A DNA stretch of 11,854 nt from CAZOGW01 sp964579415 (GTDB lineage Bacteria; Actinomycetota; Acidimicrobiia; Spongiisociales; UBA5794): the NCBI GenBank assembly GCA_964579415.1, contig CAZOGW010000094.1:1-11854 (forward strand). Direction: 5' to 3'. Below the pieces are notes generated by a model that saw only the letters and a list, made by a program, of their open reading frames with translations, made no database searches and was not told the DNA's origin. The position numbers and the translations under genes were made by a program. Shown piece by piece: positions 1 to 6,736 of this stretch (its first letter is position 1; the number at the start of each line of letters is the position of its first letter).

Positions 1-859
1 TGCGGCGCTCGCCGAAGCCGGGAGCCTTGACGGCCACCGAGTTGAACGTGCCGCGGATCTTGTTGACGATGAGCGTGGCCAGGGCCTCGCCTTCGATGTC
101 CTCGGCGATCACCAGCAGCGGCTTGCCCGACTGCATGACCTTCTCCAGCACCGGGAGCAGGTCCTGCACCGAGGTGATCTTGGAGTTGACAATGAGGATC
201 TGCGGATCCTCCAGCACCGCCTCCTGGCGGTCCGGGTCGGTCACGAAGTACGGGGAGATGTAGCCCTTGTCGAACTGCATGCCCTCGGTGAACTCGAGCT
301 CGACCCCGAAGGTCTGGCTGTCCTCGACGGTGATGACACCCTCGTTGCCCACCTTCTGCAGGGCGTCGGCGATGCGCTCGCCGATGGTGGTGTCGGCAGC
401 CGAGTTGGCGGCGACGTAGGCGATCTTGCCGTGGTCGTTGGAATCGACCGGGGTGGCGATGTCGCCGATGGCCTCGACGACCTTGTCGACGGCCTCCTCG
501 ATGCCCCGCTTCAGCTCGAGCGGGTTGGAGCCGGCGGCGACGAGGCGGAGCCCGCCCTGGACGATCGCCTGGGTGAGCACGGCCGAGGTGGTCGTGCCGT
601 CACCGGCCACGTCGTTGGTCTTGTTGGTCGCCTCGTAGGCGAGCTTGGCACCCATGTTCTCCCATGGGTCCTCGAGCTCGATCTCCTTGGCGATGGTGTA
701 GCCGTCATTGGTGATGGTGGGGGCGCCCCACTTCTTCTCCAGGACGACGTTGCGGCCCTTGGGTCCCAGCGTCACCTTCACCGTGTCGGCCAGCTTGTCG
801 ACGCCCGCCTGCAGCTTGCGCCGGGCGTCCTCATTGAACTTCAGTTCCTTGGCTGCCAT
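1..859 (-). CDS. groEL: 60 kDa chaperonin GroEL, N-terminal 286 residues (cut by window edge)
   Basis: GroEL is the ATP-driven folding chamber subunit that works with GroES in the cytoplasm. The visible 286 residues cover the equatorial and intermediate domains and the first part of the apical domain. Family hallmarks are present: MAAKELKFNEDARRKL at the start, TLGPKGRNVVLEKKWGAPTI, and the ATP-hydrolysis segment VAGDGTTTSAVL near residues 85–96, followed by EGMQFDKGYISPYF and GFGERR at the cut. The ATG at 859 lies 15 bases after the groES stop and has a strong AGGAGG at 871–876, 11 bases away. The gene follows groES in the same operon and should share its CIRCE/HrcA heat-shock control. Actinobacteria often carry two groEL genes, and the copy beside groES is usually the groEL1 type. 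Its telltale C-terminal tail lies outside the window, so I cannot tell which type this is. Confidence 0.97.
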   Translation of the reverse strand, partial: MAAKELKFNEDARRKLQAGVDKLADTVKVTLGPKGRNVVLEKKWGAPTITNDGYTIAKEIELEDPWENMGAKLAYEATNKTNDVAGDGTTTSAVLTQAIVQGGLRLVAAGSNPLELKRGIEEAVDKVVEAIGDIATPVDSNDHGKIAYVAANSAADTTIGERIADALQKVGNEGVITVEDSQTFGVELEFTEGMQFDKGYISPYFVTDPDRQEAVLEDPQILIVNSKITSVQDLLPVLEKVMQSGKPLLVIAEDIEGEALATLIVNKIRGTFNSVAVKAPGFGERR

Positions 860-870
860 GTGGTCTGTTT

Positions 871-876
871 CCTCCT
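871..876 (-). promoter_or_regulatory. groEL ribosome binding site overlapping the groES stop
   Basis: On the minus strand AGGAGG shares two bases with the groES stop codon TAG (875–877), giving TAGGAGG, and sits 11 bases before the groEL ATG. A ribosome finishing groES would end on the groEL binding site, which fits coupled synthesis of the two partners. Confidence 0.75.
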
Positions 877-1171
877 AGGCCAGGGTGGCGAGAACGTCGC
901 GGGCGGACAGGACGAGGTACTCCTCGCCGTCGACCTTCACCTCGGTGCCCCCGTACTTGGAGTAGAACACGGAGTCACCGACGGCCACGTCGAGAGCGAC
1001 GCGGTCGGTTCCTGCCTCGTTCCAGTTGCCGGGGCCTACGGCGATGACTTCGCCGAGTTGCGGCTTCTCCTTGGCGGTGTCGGGGATGACGAGCCCACTG
1101 GGGGTGCGGGCCTCGGCCTCCTCGACAGGCTTGACGACGATGCGGTCGCCGAGCGGCTTCAGCTGTGCCAT
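875..1171 (-). CDS. groES: 10 kDa co-chaperonin GroES
   Basis: GroES forms the heptameric lid of the GroEL chamber. The 98-residue product is full length for the family. It opens with MAQLKPLGDRIVVKPVEEAE, followed by the mobile loop that docks on GroEL (TPSGLVIPDTAKEKPQLG, about residues 23–40), then GEVIAVGPG and the closing strand KVDGEEYLVLSARDVLA. Start choice is clear: ATG at 1169–1171 with AAGGAGGAG seven or so bases upstream (core 1178–1183). It is first in the groES–groEL operon. Its leader carries a CIRCE inverted repeat, so HrcA repression with release on heat shock is expected. The only small oddity is Ser in the mobile loop where Gly is common (TPGG), which is within normal variation. 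Confidence 0.97.
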   Translation of the reverse strand: MAQLKPLGDRIVVKPVEEAEARTPSGLVIPDTAKEKPQLGEVIAVGPGNWNEAGTDRVALDVAVGDSVFYSKYGGTEVKVDGEEYLVLSARDVLATLA

Positions 1172-1226
1172 TCGACTCCTCCTTGTGGTCAGGGATGCGT
1201 TAGCAGTCGAATGCTGCGACTGCCAG

Positions 1227-1256
1227 AGGATAGCACTCTGTGGGAGTGAGTGCTAA
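1227..1256 (-). promoter_or_regulatory. Candidate groES promoter with CIRCE between −35 and −10
   Basis: On the minus strand TTAGCA (1256–1251) and TATCCT (1232–1227) are 18 bases apart, each matching four of six bases of the sigma-70-type consensus boxes. The CIRCE operator fills the spacer, an arrangement that would let HrcA block polymerase directly. The box matches are modest, so the exact promoter is inferred, mainly from its position. Confidence 0.35.
1230..1256. promoter_or_regulatory. CIRCE operator (HrcA binding site)
   Basis: ATAGCACTC, nine bases, then GAGTGCTAA. This equals the CIRCE consensus TTAGCACTC-N9-GAGTGCTAA except for the first base of one arm. It lies 58 bases before the groES ATG. 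CIRCE is the known target of the heat-shock repressor HrcA. A further single arm, GAGTGCTAG, is at 1271–1279, and could be a degenerate second half-site. Confidence 0.93.
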
Positions 1257-1287
1257 ACGAGGTGCAAGGGGAGTGCTAGAGCAGGAA

Positions 1288-1341
1288 GTACTTGGTACTT
1301 GGTAGTCGCGGCTACCAAGTACTAAGTACCAAGTACCAAGT
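1288..1341. repeat. Heptamer repeat with 18-bp inverted arms between groES and tsaD; possible terminator
   Basis: The arms GTACTTGGTACTTGGTAG (1288–1305) and CTACCAAGTACTAAGTAC (1312–1329) are complementary at 17 of 18 positions around the loop TCGCGG. The CAAGTAC heptamer then continues to 1341. Seen from the tsaD strand this would fold into a long RNA stem at the end of the eight-gene operon, just ahead of groES. There is no T-run, so if it terminates transcription it would be of the hairpin-only type often suggested for actinobacteria. The tsaD stop codon lies inside the stem, and its middle base is the only mismatch. Related heptamers occur at 8250–8273 and 11629–11652. Confidence 0.85.
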
Positions 1342-2332
1342 TCGGATCCACGTCGGCGCCCCAGTCCGTCGTCTCCCCTCGCTCCAACCGGAACGTCGCT
1401 GCGGCGGCGATCATGGCGCCGTTGTCGGTGCAGAGGTGGGGGGAGGGGAGATAGAGGTCGACGCCGCGGCGCTCGGCTTCCTCGGCGAGGCGGTGGCGGA
1501 GGCGGCTGTTGGCAAGGACTCCCCCGCCGCCGGCGACGCAGCGGGCGCCGGTGTCGTCGACGGCGTTGAACGTCTTCTCCACGAGCACGTCGACGACAGC
1601 CTCCTGCAGCGAGGCGGCCACGTCGGCGAGCGGGGGCAGCTCACCGGCCTCCTTGGCCTTCTCCAGGTAGGTGACCACCGAGGTCTTGAGGCCGGAAAAC
1701 GAGAACTCGTAGCGGCGGTCGCGCAGGGCACGCGGGAAGCGCACCGCGTCCGGGTTGCCGGCCTGCGCGGCGCGATCGATGGCGGGCCCGCCCGGGTAGC
1801 CCAGGCCCATGAAACGGGCCAGCTTGTCAAGCGCCTCGCCGGCGGCGTCGTCGATGGTCGAACCCAGGGTCTCGTATTCGCCCCAGTCGCGCACATGCAC
1901 GATCTGGCTGTGCCCACCGGAGGCCAGCAGCACGATGGCCGGCGGCCCGTAGCCCTCATGGTCGAGGCGGGGAGCGAAGAGGTGGCCTTCCATGTGGTCG
2001 ATGCCGAGGAACGGCTTGCCCAGCGCCCAGGCAAGCGCCTTGCCGAAGGAGAAGCCGACCACGAGCGCCCCCACCAGGCCGGGCCCGCGGGTGGCGGCGA
2101 CGGCGTCGATCTCGGCGGGGTGGACCCCGGCCTGGCGCAGCGCCTGGTGCAGCAGGGGGCGGATGGCCTCGACGTGGGCCCGGGCGGCCACCTCGGGCAC
2201 CACCCCGCCGAAGCGGGCGTGGGCCTCGAATTGTGTTCCCAGCACCGAGGACCTCACCTGGTAGCCGGAGACGACGGCAACGCCGGTTTCGTCACAACTC
2301 GTCTCGATGCCGAGGATGACCGGGTCGCTCAT
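1322..2332 (-). CDS. tsaD: tRNA N6-adenosine threonylcarbamoyltransferase TsaD
   Basis: TsaD transfers the threonylcarbamoyl group from TC-AMP to A37 of ANN-decoding tRNAs, working with TsaB and TsaE. The 336 residues match the usual length. Visible ASKHA-fold motifs are GIETSCDETGVAVV (8–21), the metal-binding histidines in DHMEGH (His113 and His117), ASGGHS, DDAAGEALDK, YPGGPAID, GGGVLANSRLR and CTDNGAMIA. The ATG at 2332 overlaps the rimI stop in ATGA. An in-frame ATG at 2419 would lengthen the protein with arginine-rich sequence that belongs to the rimI coding strand in another frame, so I rejected it. The C-terminal residues LVLGT and the TAG stop are encoded by a heptamer repeat, so the extreme C-terminus is probably not ancestral. 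Last gene of the operon. Confidence 0.96.
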   Translation of the reverse strand: MSDPVILGIETSCDETGVAVVSGYQVRSSVLGTQFEAHARFGGVVPEVAARAHVEAIRPLLHQALRQAGVHPAEIDAVAATRGPGLVGALVVGFSFGKALAWALGKPFLGIDHMEGHLFAPRLDHEGYGPPAIVLLASGGHSQIVHVRDWGEYETLGSTIDDAAGEALDKLARFMGLGYPGGPAIDRAAQAGNPDAVRFPRALRDRRYEFSFSGLKTSVVTYLEKAKEAGELPPLADVAASLQEAVVDVLVEKTFNAVDDTGARCVAGGGGVLANSRLRHRLAEEAERRGVDLYLPSPHLCTDNGAMIAAAATFRLERGETTDWGADVDPNLVLGT

Positions 2333-2853
2333 CCGGCGGCCCTCTGCACCCCGGCGAGGGCATGGCGGATACCCTGCAGCCGGGCGGCGTAGTCGGGGCC
2401 GTCGATGTCGGTGGCCCACATGATGAGGGCGTCCTCGTCCCGGTAATAGTGCTTGCGCACCCCCACCGGCGCCAGGCCGAACTCGCCGTAGAGCCGCTGG
2501 GCGCCGCGGTTCGACATGCGAACCTCCAGGGTGAGGTGGCGGGCGCCCATCTCCAGCGCCCGCTCCACGATCGCCAGGACGACCCTGGTGGCGACGCGCA
2601 GGCGGCGGGCCTCGGGGTCCACGGCGAGGGTGGTGATGTGGGCGTCTTCGACGACGACCATCGCCCCGCCGTAGCCGACGATGGTCTCTTCGACGGCGGC
2701 CACCAGGTAGATGCGGTCGTGTGCCCCCAACTCGTCGTGGAAGATCCGCTCCGACCAGGGTTGGGAGAAGATCTCCGTCTCCAGCGAGCGGACCGGGTTC
2801 ACGTCGTCGATGGTCATCGGCCGGATGACGATGGCGGGTGCTGCCGGGTTCAC
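2329..2853 (-). CDS. rimI: Ribosomal protein S18 alanine N-acetyltransferase-type GNAT enzyme RimI
   Basis: RimI acetylates protein N-termini (S18 in Escherichia coli) using acetyl-CoA, and is commonly encoded between tsaB and tsaD. The 174-residue product has the GNAT order: β1 IVIRPMTIDDV (8–18), FSQPWSERIF (29–38), strand ITTLAVDP (73–80), the acetyl-CoA loop and helix (82–100), LTLEVRMSN (107–115) and RLYGEFGLAPVGVRKHYY. The pyrophosphate loop is unusual: Q/RxxGxG/A is replaced by RRLRVA (83–88), with Arg where Gly is expected. I chose GTG at 2853 because it overlaps the tsaB stop (GTGA) and has GGAGG seven bases upstream. The in-frame ATG at 2871 is the alternative. Acetyltransferase identity is firm, while the substrate is inferred from neighbours. 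Confidence 0.9.
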   Translation of the reverse strand: MNPAAPAIVIRPMTIDDVNPVRSLETEIFSQPWSERIFHDELGAHDRIYLVAAVEETIVGYGGAMVVVEDAHITTLAVDPEARRLRVATRVVLAIVERALEMGARHLTLEVRMSNRGAQRLYGEFGLAPVGVRKHYYRDEDALIMWATDIDGPDYAARLQGIRHALAGVQRAAG

Positions 2854-3566
2854 GGCGCCGCCTCCGGCCACAGGCCCTCCGCTCCCAGCTCGGACCAGTT
2901 GATGGCGGCGTCGGGCTCCCTCAGGTAGAGGGGGCGCACCTCCTCGGGTGCGGCGAACTCCTCCTGGGCGGCCTTGACCGCGGCGATCTCGAGGAGGACG
3001 TCGGCCGAGGGGTACCGGGGGCGGCCCCGGCGTACCCGGTGCAGCCCGCGGAACGACTTCTCCGGGAGCGAGTGCCAGTCACCCACCACCAGCGTCTCGC
3101 TGGGATCGGCGTCGAGCAGCCCGAAGAAGCCTTCGGGCGTGGATGTCTCGGTCTCCCCGTCGCGCACCACCCCTCCGGGCACGGGGAGGAAGGGGGCGGT
3201 GGCGATCTGGCCGCGGCGGATGTCGACCACGGGCCAGATGCGGCGGTGCCCGGTGGCGGCCCGCAGCGCCAGGATCGCCAGCGACCCGGCGGTAACGACC
3301 GGCACCCCGACGGCGGCGGCGATGGCCTGGGCGGCGGCCACCCCGGCTCGCAGGCCGGTGTAGGGGCCGGGCCCGATGTCGACGGCCACCACGTCGAGGT
3401 CGGTGGGGTCCCACCCGGCGTTACGGAAGCAGAAGTCGATGGCGGGCATCACGTAGCCGACGTGGCCGCGGGCGTCGACCTGTAGTGACATGGCGACCAG
3501 AGCCCCGCCCTCGCCCAGAGCGACCGACGTGGCCGGGGTGGCGGTGTCGATGGCGAGCACCTTCAA
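2850..3566 (-). CDS. tsaB: tRNA threonylcarbamoyladenosine biosynthesis protein TsaB
   Basis: TsaB is the catalytically inactive ASKHA partner that dimerises with TsaD in t6A synthesis. The 238-residue product shows VLAIDTATPATSVALGEGG (3–21) and the diagnostic loop VDIGPGPYTGLRAGVAAAQ (62–80), but lacks the TsaD metal-site histidines, as expected. The start is decided by context: TTG at 3566 overlaps the tsaE stop (TTGA) and has GGAGG seven bases upstream, giving MKVLAIDTATP. A GTG two codons later would sit 13 bases from the same site, which is less suitable. An ATG at 3704 would extend into the tsaE coding strand with low-complexity arginine/glycine sequence and is rejected. It is followed by rimI through a GTGA overlap. 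Confidence 0.94.
   Translation of the reverse strand: MKVLAIDTATPATSVALGEGGALVAMSLQVDARGHVGYVMPAIDFCFRNAGWDPTDLDVVAVDIGPGPYTGLRAGVAAAQAIAAAVGVPVVTAGSLAILALRAATGHRRIWPVVDIRRGQIATAPFLPVPGGVVRDGETETSTPEGFFGLLDADPSETLVVGDWHSLPEKSFRGLHRVRRGRPRYPSADVLLEIAAVKAAQEEFAAPEEVRPLYLREPDAAINWSELGAEGLWPEAAP
2861..2865 (-). promoter_or_regulatory. Ribosome binding site fixing the rimI GTG start
   Basis: GGAGG on the minus strand lies seven bases before GTG 2853, the ideal spacing, and inside the end of tsaB. It supports GTG rather than the upstream ATG at 2871. Confidence 0.65.
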
Positions 3567-4033
3567 GCCGCCACCTCCCCGATGTCGCGCTCCCGCCAGG
3601 TCCCCTGCGGGCGGAACGTGACGGTGCGGGTGGTCTCGTCGACGATGTCGATGCCGACCACCAGATGGTCCCGGGGCACCGCCCCGGCCACCGCCTCGCC
3701 CCACTCGACGAGGAGGACGCCGTCGGACGCGGTGTCGGGGAGGTCGAGGTCCTCGAACTCGCCCGTCGACCCGAGCCGGTAGACGTCGGCGTGGTAGATG
3801 GGGAGGAACCCGTCATAGCGTCGCACCAGGACGAAGGTGGGGCTGATGACACGCTCGGTGACACCGAGGCCCTCGGCGACACCACCGGCAAACAGGGTCT
3901 TGCCCGCTCCGAGCCGGCCCGAGAGCAGCACCACGTCACCCGGTCGCAGCAGCGAGGCGAGGCGGCGCGCCACGGCAAGCGTCTCGGCGGGCGAGTCGGC
4001 GGTGACGGCGAGAGGGGCAGGGGTCGTGTTCAT
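3563..4033 (-). CDS. tsaE: tRNA threonylcarbamoyladenosine biosynthesis ATPase TsaE
   Basis: TsaE is the small P-loop ATPase that regenerates the TsaB–TsaD complex during t6A synthesis. The 156 residues are normal length. The Walker A is GRLGAGKT (39–46), followed by the family motifs SPTFVLVRRY (about 64–73), IYHADVYRL (about 79–87) and LLVEWGE. The ATG at 4033 overlaps the stop of the uracil-DNA glycosylase gene in ATGA. In M. tuberculosis the gene before tsaE is alr, whereas here two other genes intervene. The product ends RDIGEVAA, overlapping the tsaB start by four bases. Confidence 0.96.
   Translation of the reverse strand: MNTTPAPLAVTADSPAETLAVARRLASLLRPGDVVLLSGRLGAGKTLFAGGVAEGLGVTERVISPTFVLVRRYDGFLPIYHADVYRLGSTGEFEDLDLPDTASDGVLLVEWGEAVAGAVPRDHLVVGIDIVDETTRTVTFRPQGTWRERDIGEVAA
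3574..3578 (-). promoter_or_regulatory. Ribosome binding site fixing the tsaB TTG start
   Basis: GGAGG within GGGGAGGTGG on the minus strand, seven bases before TTG 3566. The same spacing and the same start/stop overlap recur at rimI, which strengthens both non-ATG start calls. Confidence 0.6.
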
Positions 4034-4740
4034 GAGAAGAGGTCGAGCTGCTCCATCTCGGGCTTGTCCGGCGACGCCTCGAGGGTGGCGGCGTCCGTTC
4101 CCGGCGACGGCGGTCCTGGCAGGGGCGGTTCGACGAAGCCCTCGGCAACGTCGTCCACGGTTGCCGGCAGGTTACCGTCGATCACCTGACGTACGAGCGC
4201 CATGTCGCGGCGCATCTCCTCCAGCACCCTGGCGCTGCCTCGCAGCGCCGCCGCCGGGTGGAAGGTGGCCACCAGGTGCCTGCCCCACCACGGGTAAACG
4301 TGGCCGCGCAGCCGGGTGATGCCGATCTCGGTGCGCAGCAGCAGCTTGGAGGAGAAGTTGCCCAGGGTGAGGACGCAGCGCGGGTCGACGAGCTGGAGCT
4401 GGCGGCGCAGGTAGCCCTTGCAGGTGTCGATCTCGTCCTGCATCGGATCGCGGTTGCGGGGTGGCCGGCACTTGACGACGTTGGCGATGTAGACCTCGGA
4501 CCGTTCCAGCCCGATCTCACCGAGCAGCGTGTCGAGCAGGTCCCCCGAGCGGCCCACGAAGGGGAGTCCCAGCTCGTCCTCGCGCTGACCCGGGCCCTCG
4601 CCGATGATCATCAGGTCGGCGTCGCTGTCGCCGGAGCCGAACACGACGTTGGTGCGGCCCTCGTGGAGCCGGCAGGCGGTGCATTCGGTTGCGGCCCGCT
4701 CCAGGACCACCAACTCGGCGTGCCTCGCCTCCCGGGTCAC
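4030..4740 (-). CDS. Family 4 (Fe–S) uracil-DNA glycosylase with C-terminal clamp-binding motif
   Basis: This enzyme removes uracil from DNA to start base-excision repair. The 236-residue product has the four cysteines of family 4 in the known spacing: Cys20, Cys23, Cys91 and Cys107. Motif 1 is GEGPGQREDELGLPFVGRSG (47–66), followed by NVVKCRPPRNRDP and motif 2 FHPAAALR (160–167). The glycosylase domain ends near residue 200. The rest is a proline-rich, acidic, probably disordered tail ending MEQLDLFS, where QLDLF matches the bacterial sliding-clamp-binding consensus. I chose GTG at 4740, which overlaps the preceding stop (GTGA). An ATG at 4899 would add arginine-rich shadow sequence. Its place between a P1-family hydrolase and tsaE is not the mycobacterial order. 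Family assignment is strong; clamp binding is inferred. Confidence 0.93.
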   Translation of the reverse strand: MTREARHAELVVLERAATECTACRLHEGRTNVVFGSGDSDADLMIIGEGPGQREDELGLPFVGRSGDLLDTLLGEIGLERSEVYIANVVKCRPPRNRDPMQDEIDTCKGYLRRQLQLVDPRCVLTLGNFSSKLLLRTEIGITRLRGHVYPWWGRHLVATFHPAAALRGSARVLEEMRRDMALVRQVIDGNLPATVDDVAEGFVEPPLPGPPSPGTDAATLEASPDKPEMEQLDLFS

Positions 4741-5636
4741 CGAGGGTCCCCCCAGGCGTGGCGCAGCCCGGCGGCGATGGCCCGACCGGTGGCGGCGAAG
4801 GCCGCCTCGGCCAGTGCTTCCACGCCGGCAGCCATCCGGCTGCAGGACACGGCGAAGACGACGTCGCCGTCGAAGCGGGTGTGCGCCGGGCGCAGGCACA
4901 CCCCGAGAGCGTCATGGCTGCGCACCAGGAGGCGGCTCAGCTCGTTGCGATCGAGGGCGGCGTCGGTGGCGATCACCACCAGCGTGGTGTTCTCGATGGC
5001 GGTGGGAAGCTGCGCCGGGGGTCCCGGCACCGGATCACCCCCGGTGAGGGGCTCACCTTCCAGGGTGAAGGCGTCACCGACGGCGTTGACCACCACCAGC
5101 GCCGCCACCATGGCGCCCTCGACGCTCACGACGGCGGAGCCCACCCCGCCGTCGCGGCGATGCTCGGGCCCGCGCCAACCGGCCACCGACGCTCCGGAGC
5201 CGGCTCCGACGGTCCCCATCGCCACCGGTCCCGGCGAGCGGGCGTCGAAGGCGGCGGCGCCCTCGTCGGGGCCGGGGCGGATCGCGGGATCGCCCACCGC
5301 CAGGTCGTAGACCACCGCGGCGGGAACGATGGGAACCGGCCCCATCAGGGCCGGGTGGCCCCGGCCGGCGGCCTCGAGGCGGCGCACCACGCCGTCGGCG
5401 GCGGCGAGGCCGAAGGCGGAACCGCCGGTGAGGACGATGGCCTGGACGGTCTCGATGCGCATACCGGGGGCGAGCAGTGCCAGCTCCCGGCTACCCGGAG
5501 CCCCACCTCGCACCTCGACGGCGGCAATGTTGGGCTCGGGAAAGGTGACCACGGTGACGCCGGTGCGGGCCGCAGCGTCCGACCAGTGCCCCACCTCGAC
5601 TCCGGGGACGGCGGTGATGGTGCCGTTGCCGGTCAT
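4737..5636 (-). CDS. P1-family self-processing hydrolase (DmpA/NylC-like aminopeptidase)
   Basis: Members of this N-terminal-nucleophile family cleave themselves into α and β chains and then hydrolyse amides such as N-terminal D/L-amino acid or β-peptide bonds. The 299 residues show ITAVPGVEVGHW (7–18), IVLTGGSAFGLAAADGVVRRLE (67–88), AMGTVGAGSGASVAGW (139–154), VNAVGD (183–188) and ENTTLVVIATD (215–225). By analogy with NylC-type enzymes, cleavage is expected between Asn216 and Thr217, leaving Thr217 as nucleophile. The ATG at 5636 overlaps the alr stop in ATGA, and its own stop overlaps the glycosylase start. There is no signal peptide, so it is probably cytoplasmic. Sitting directly after alanine racemase, it might handle D-Ala peptides, but the substrate is not shown by the sequence. 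Confidence 0.88.
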   Translation of the reverse strand: MTGNGTITAVPGVEVGHWSDAAARTGVTVVTFPEPNIAAVEVRGGAPGSRELALLAPGMRIETVQAIVLTGGSAFGLAAADGVVRRLEAAGRGHPALMGPVPIVPAAVVYDLAVGDPAIRPGPDEGAAAFDARSPGPVAMGTVGAGSGASVAGWRGPEHRRDGGVGSAVVSVEGAMVAALVVVNAVGDAFTLEGEPLTGGDPVPGPPAQLPTAIENTTLVVIATDAALDRNELSRLLVRSHDALGVCLRPAHTRFDGDVVFAVSCSRMAAGVEALAEAAFAATGRAIAAGLRHAWGDPR

Positions 5637-6736
5637 CCGCCCCCCACCTCGGCATACCGGCGCGGGACACGGCGTCCGAACCCGCAGACGACCTCGTAGT
5701 TGATGGTGCCGAGCCGCCGGGCCCATTCGTCGGCGGTTATCTCGGCGTCGCCCTGCCTGCCCAGCAGCACCACCTCGTCACCCACGGCCACCCCGGCGTC
5801 GCCGGCATCGACCACGATATGGTCCATGGTCACCGTGCCCGCCAGGGGGAAGCGCCGGCCCCGGATGAGCACCTCGGCGCCGAGTTCGCCGAGCCGCCGT
5901 GACACCCCGTCGGCGTAGCCGATGGGGACGGTGGCCACGGTGGCGTCGGCCGGCAGGGGGCGGCGGCGGCCGTAGGAGGGACGGGTGCCCGCCGGGTGGC
6001 GGCGCAGGTGGGAGACGTGGCTGACGACCTTCATGGCGGGGCGGAGACCGACCGAGGCTCCCAGGTGCGGTGCCGGCAGCAGGCCGTACATCCCCAGGCC
6101 GAGCCTCACCATGGAGAAGCGGGCGTCATCGCGGCCGAGCGCCCCGGCGGTGTTGGCGGCGTGCACCATCGGCGGCGCCAGCCCGGCGGAGGTGAGCGCC
6201 CCGACCGCATCCGCCAACCGCTCGATCTGGCGGGCGGTGTAGTCGGCGTCCTCCTCGGCGACGGCGAAGTGGGTCCACAGCGCCTCCAGCGACAGCGGCC
6301 CGGATGCGGCGACCGCCCGGGCCAGGCCCACGACGTCGCCGGGCCGGGCGCCGACGCGGTGCATGCCGGTGTCGACCTTGAGGTGGACCGGTCCGGCGCC
6401 GGCTGCGGCCAGTGCGGCCACGCCATCCTCGGAGTAGGCGGTGGGGGTGAGGTCCCATCGGGCCACGGTGGCGGCGTCGGCGGGCGCCGCCTCCGACAGC
6501 ACCAGGATGGGGGCGTCGACGCCCGCCTGGCGCAATTGCACCCCCTCCTCGACCAGTGCCACCGCCAGCCGGGTGGCCCCGGCCCCGAGAGCGGCGGTGG
6601 CGACCGGGAGGGCGCCGTGGCCGTAGCCGTCGGCCTTCACCACGGCGCACACCTCGGCGGGGGCGACGATGTCGGCCACGGCGGCGACGTTGTGTGCCAC
6701 GGCGGTGAGGTCCACCTCGATCCAGGTGGGCCTCAT
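5633..6736 (-). CDS. alr: Alanine racemase
   Basis: Alanine racemase is the PLP enzyme that makes D-alanine for peptidoglycan. The 367-residue product is normal length. Lys34 in AVVKADGYGHGA is the PLP Schiff-base residue, and Tyr274 in VPIGYADGVSRR is the second catalytic base. HLKVDTGMHRVG (118–129), HAANTAGAL (192–200), RLGLGMYGLLP (211–221) and VTMDHIVVDAG are the other family signatures. The ATG at 6736 overlaps the preceding stop in ATGA and the stop overlaps the P1-hydrolase start. A long upstream extension of the frame is arginine-rich shadow of the preceding gene. Position before the tsaE–tsaB–rimI–tsaD–groES block agrees with mycobacteria. Confidence 0.96.
   Translation of the reverse strand: MRPTWIEVDLTAVAHNVAAVADIVAPAEVCAVVKADGYGHGALPVATAALGAGATRLAVALVEEGVQLRQAGVDAPILVLSEAAPADAATVARWDLTPTAYSEDGVAALAAAGAGPVHLKVDTGMHRVGARPGDVVGLARAVAASGPLSLEALWTHFAVAEEDADYTARQIERLADAVGALTSAGLAPPMVHAANTAGALGRDDARFSMVRLGLGMYGLLPAPHLGASVGLRPAMKVVSHVSHLRRHPAGTRPSYGRRRPLPADATVATVPIGYADGVSRRLGELGAEVLIRGRRFPLAGTVTMDHIVVDAGDAGVAVGDEVVLLGRQGDAEITADEWARRLGTINYEVVCGFGRRVPRRYAEVGGG

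Noticed and set aside
1288..1341. Considered as a CRISPR fragment or phage attachment site.
   Set aside because: The units are 7 bases with no spacers, and no cas, integrase or tRNA gene is adjacent.
1292..2392. Long plus-strand open frame opposite tsaD, and similar ones opposite rimI, the glycosylase, alr and nnr.
   Set aside because: They are antisense frames kept open by high GC. Their products are rich in G, H, V, A or R with no family motif, while the minus-strand products carry full conserved motif sets.
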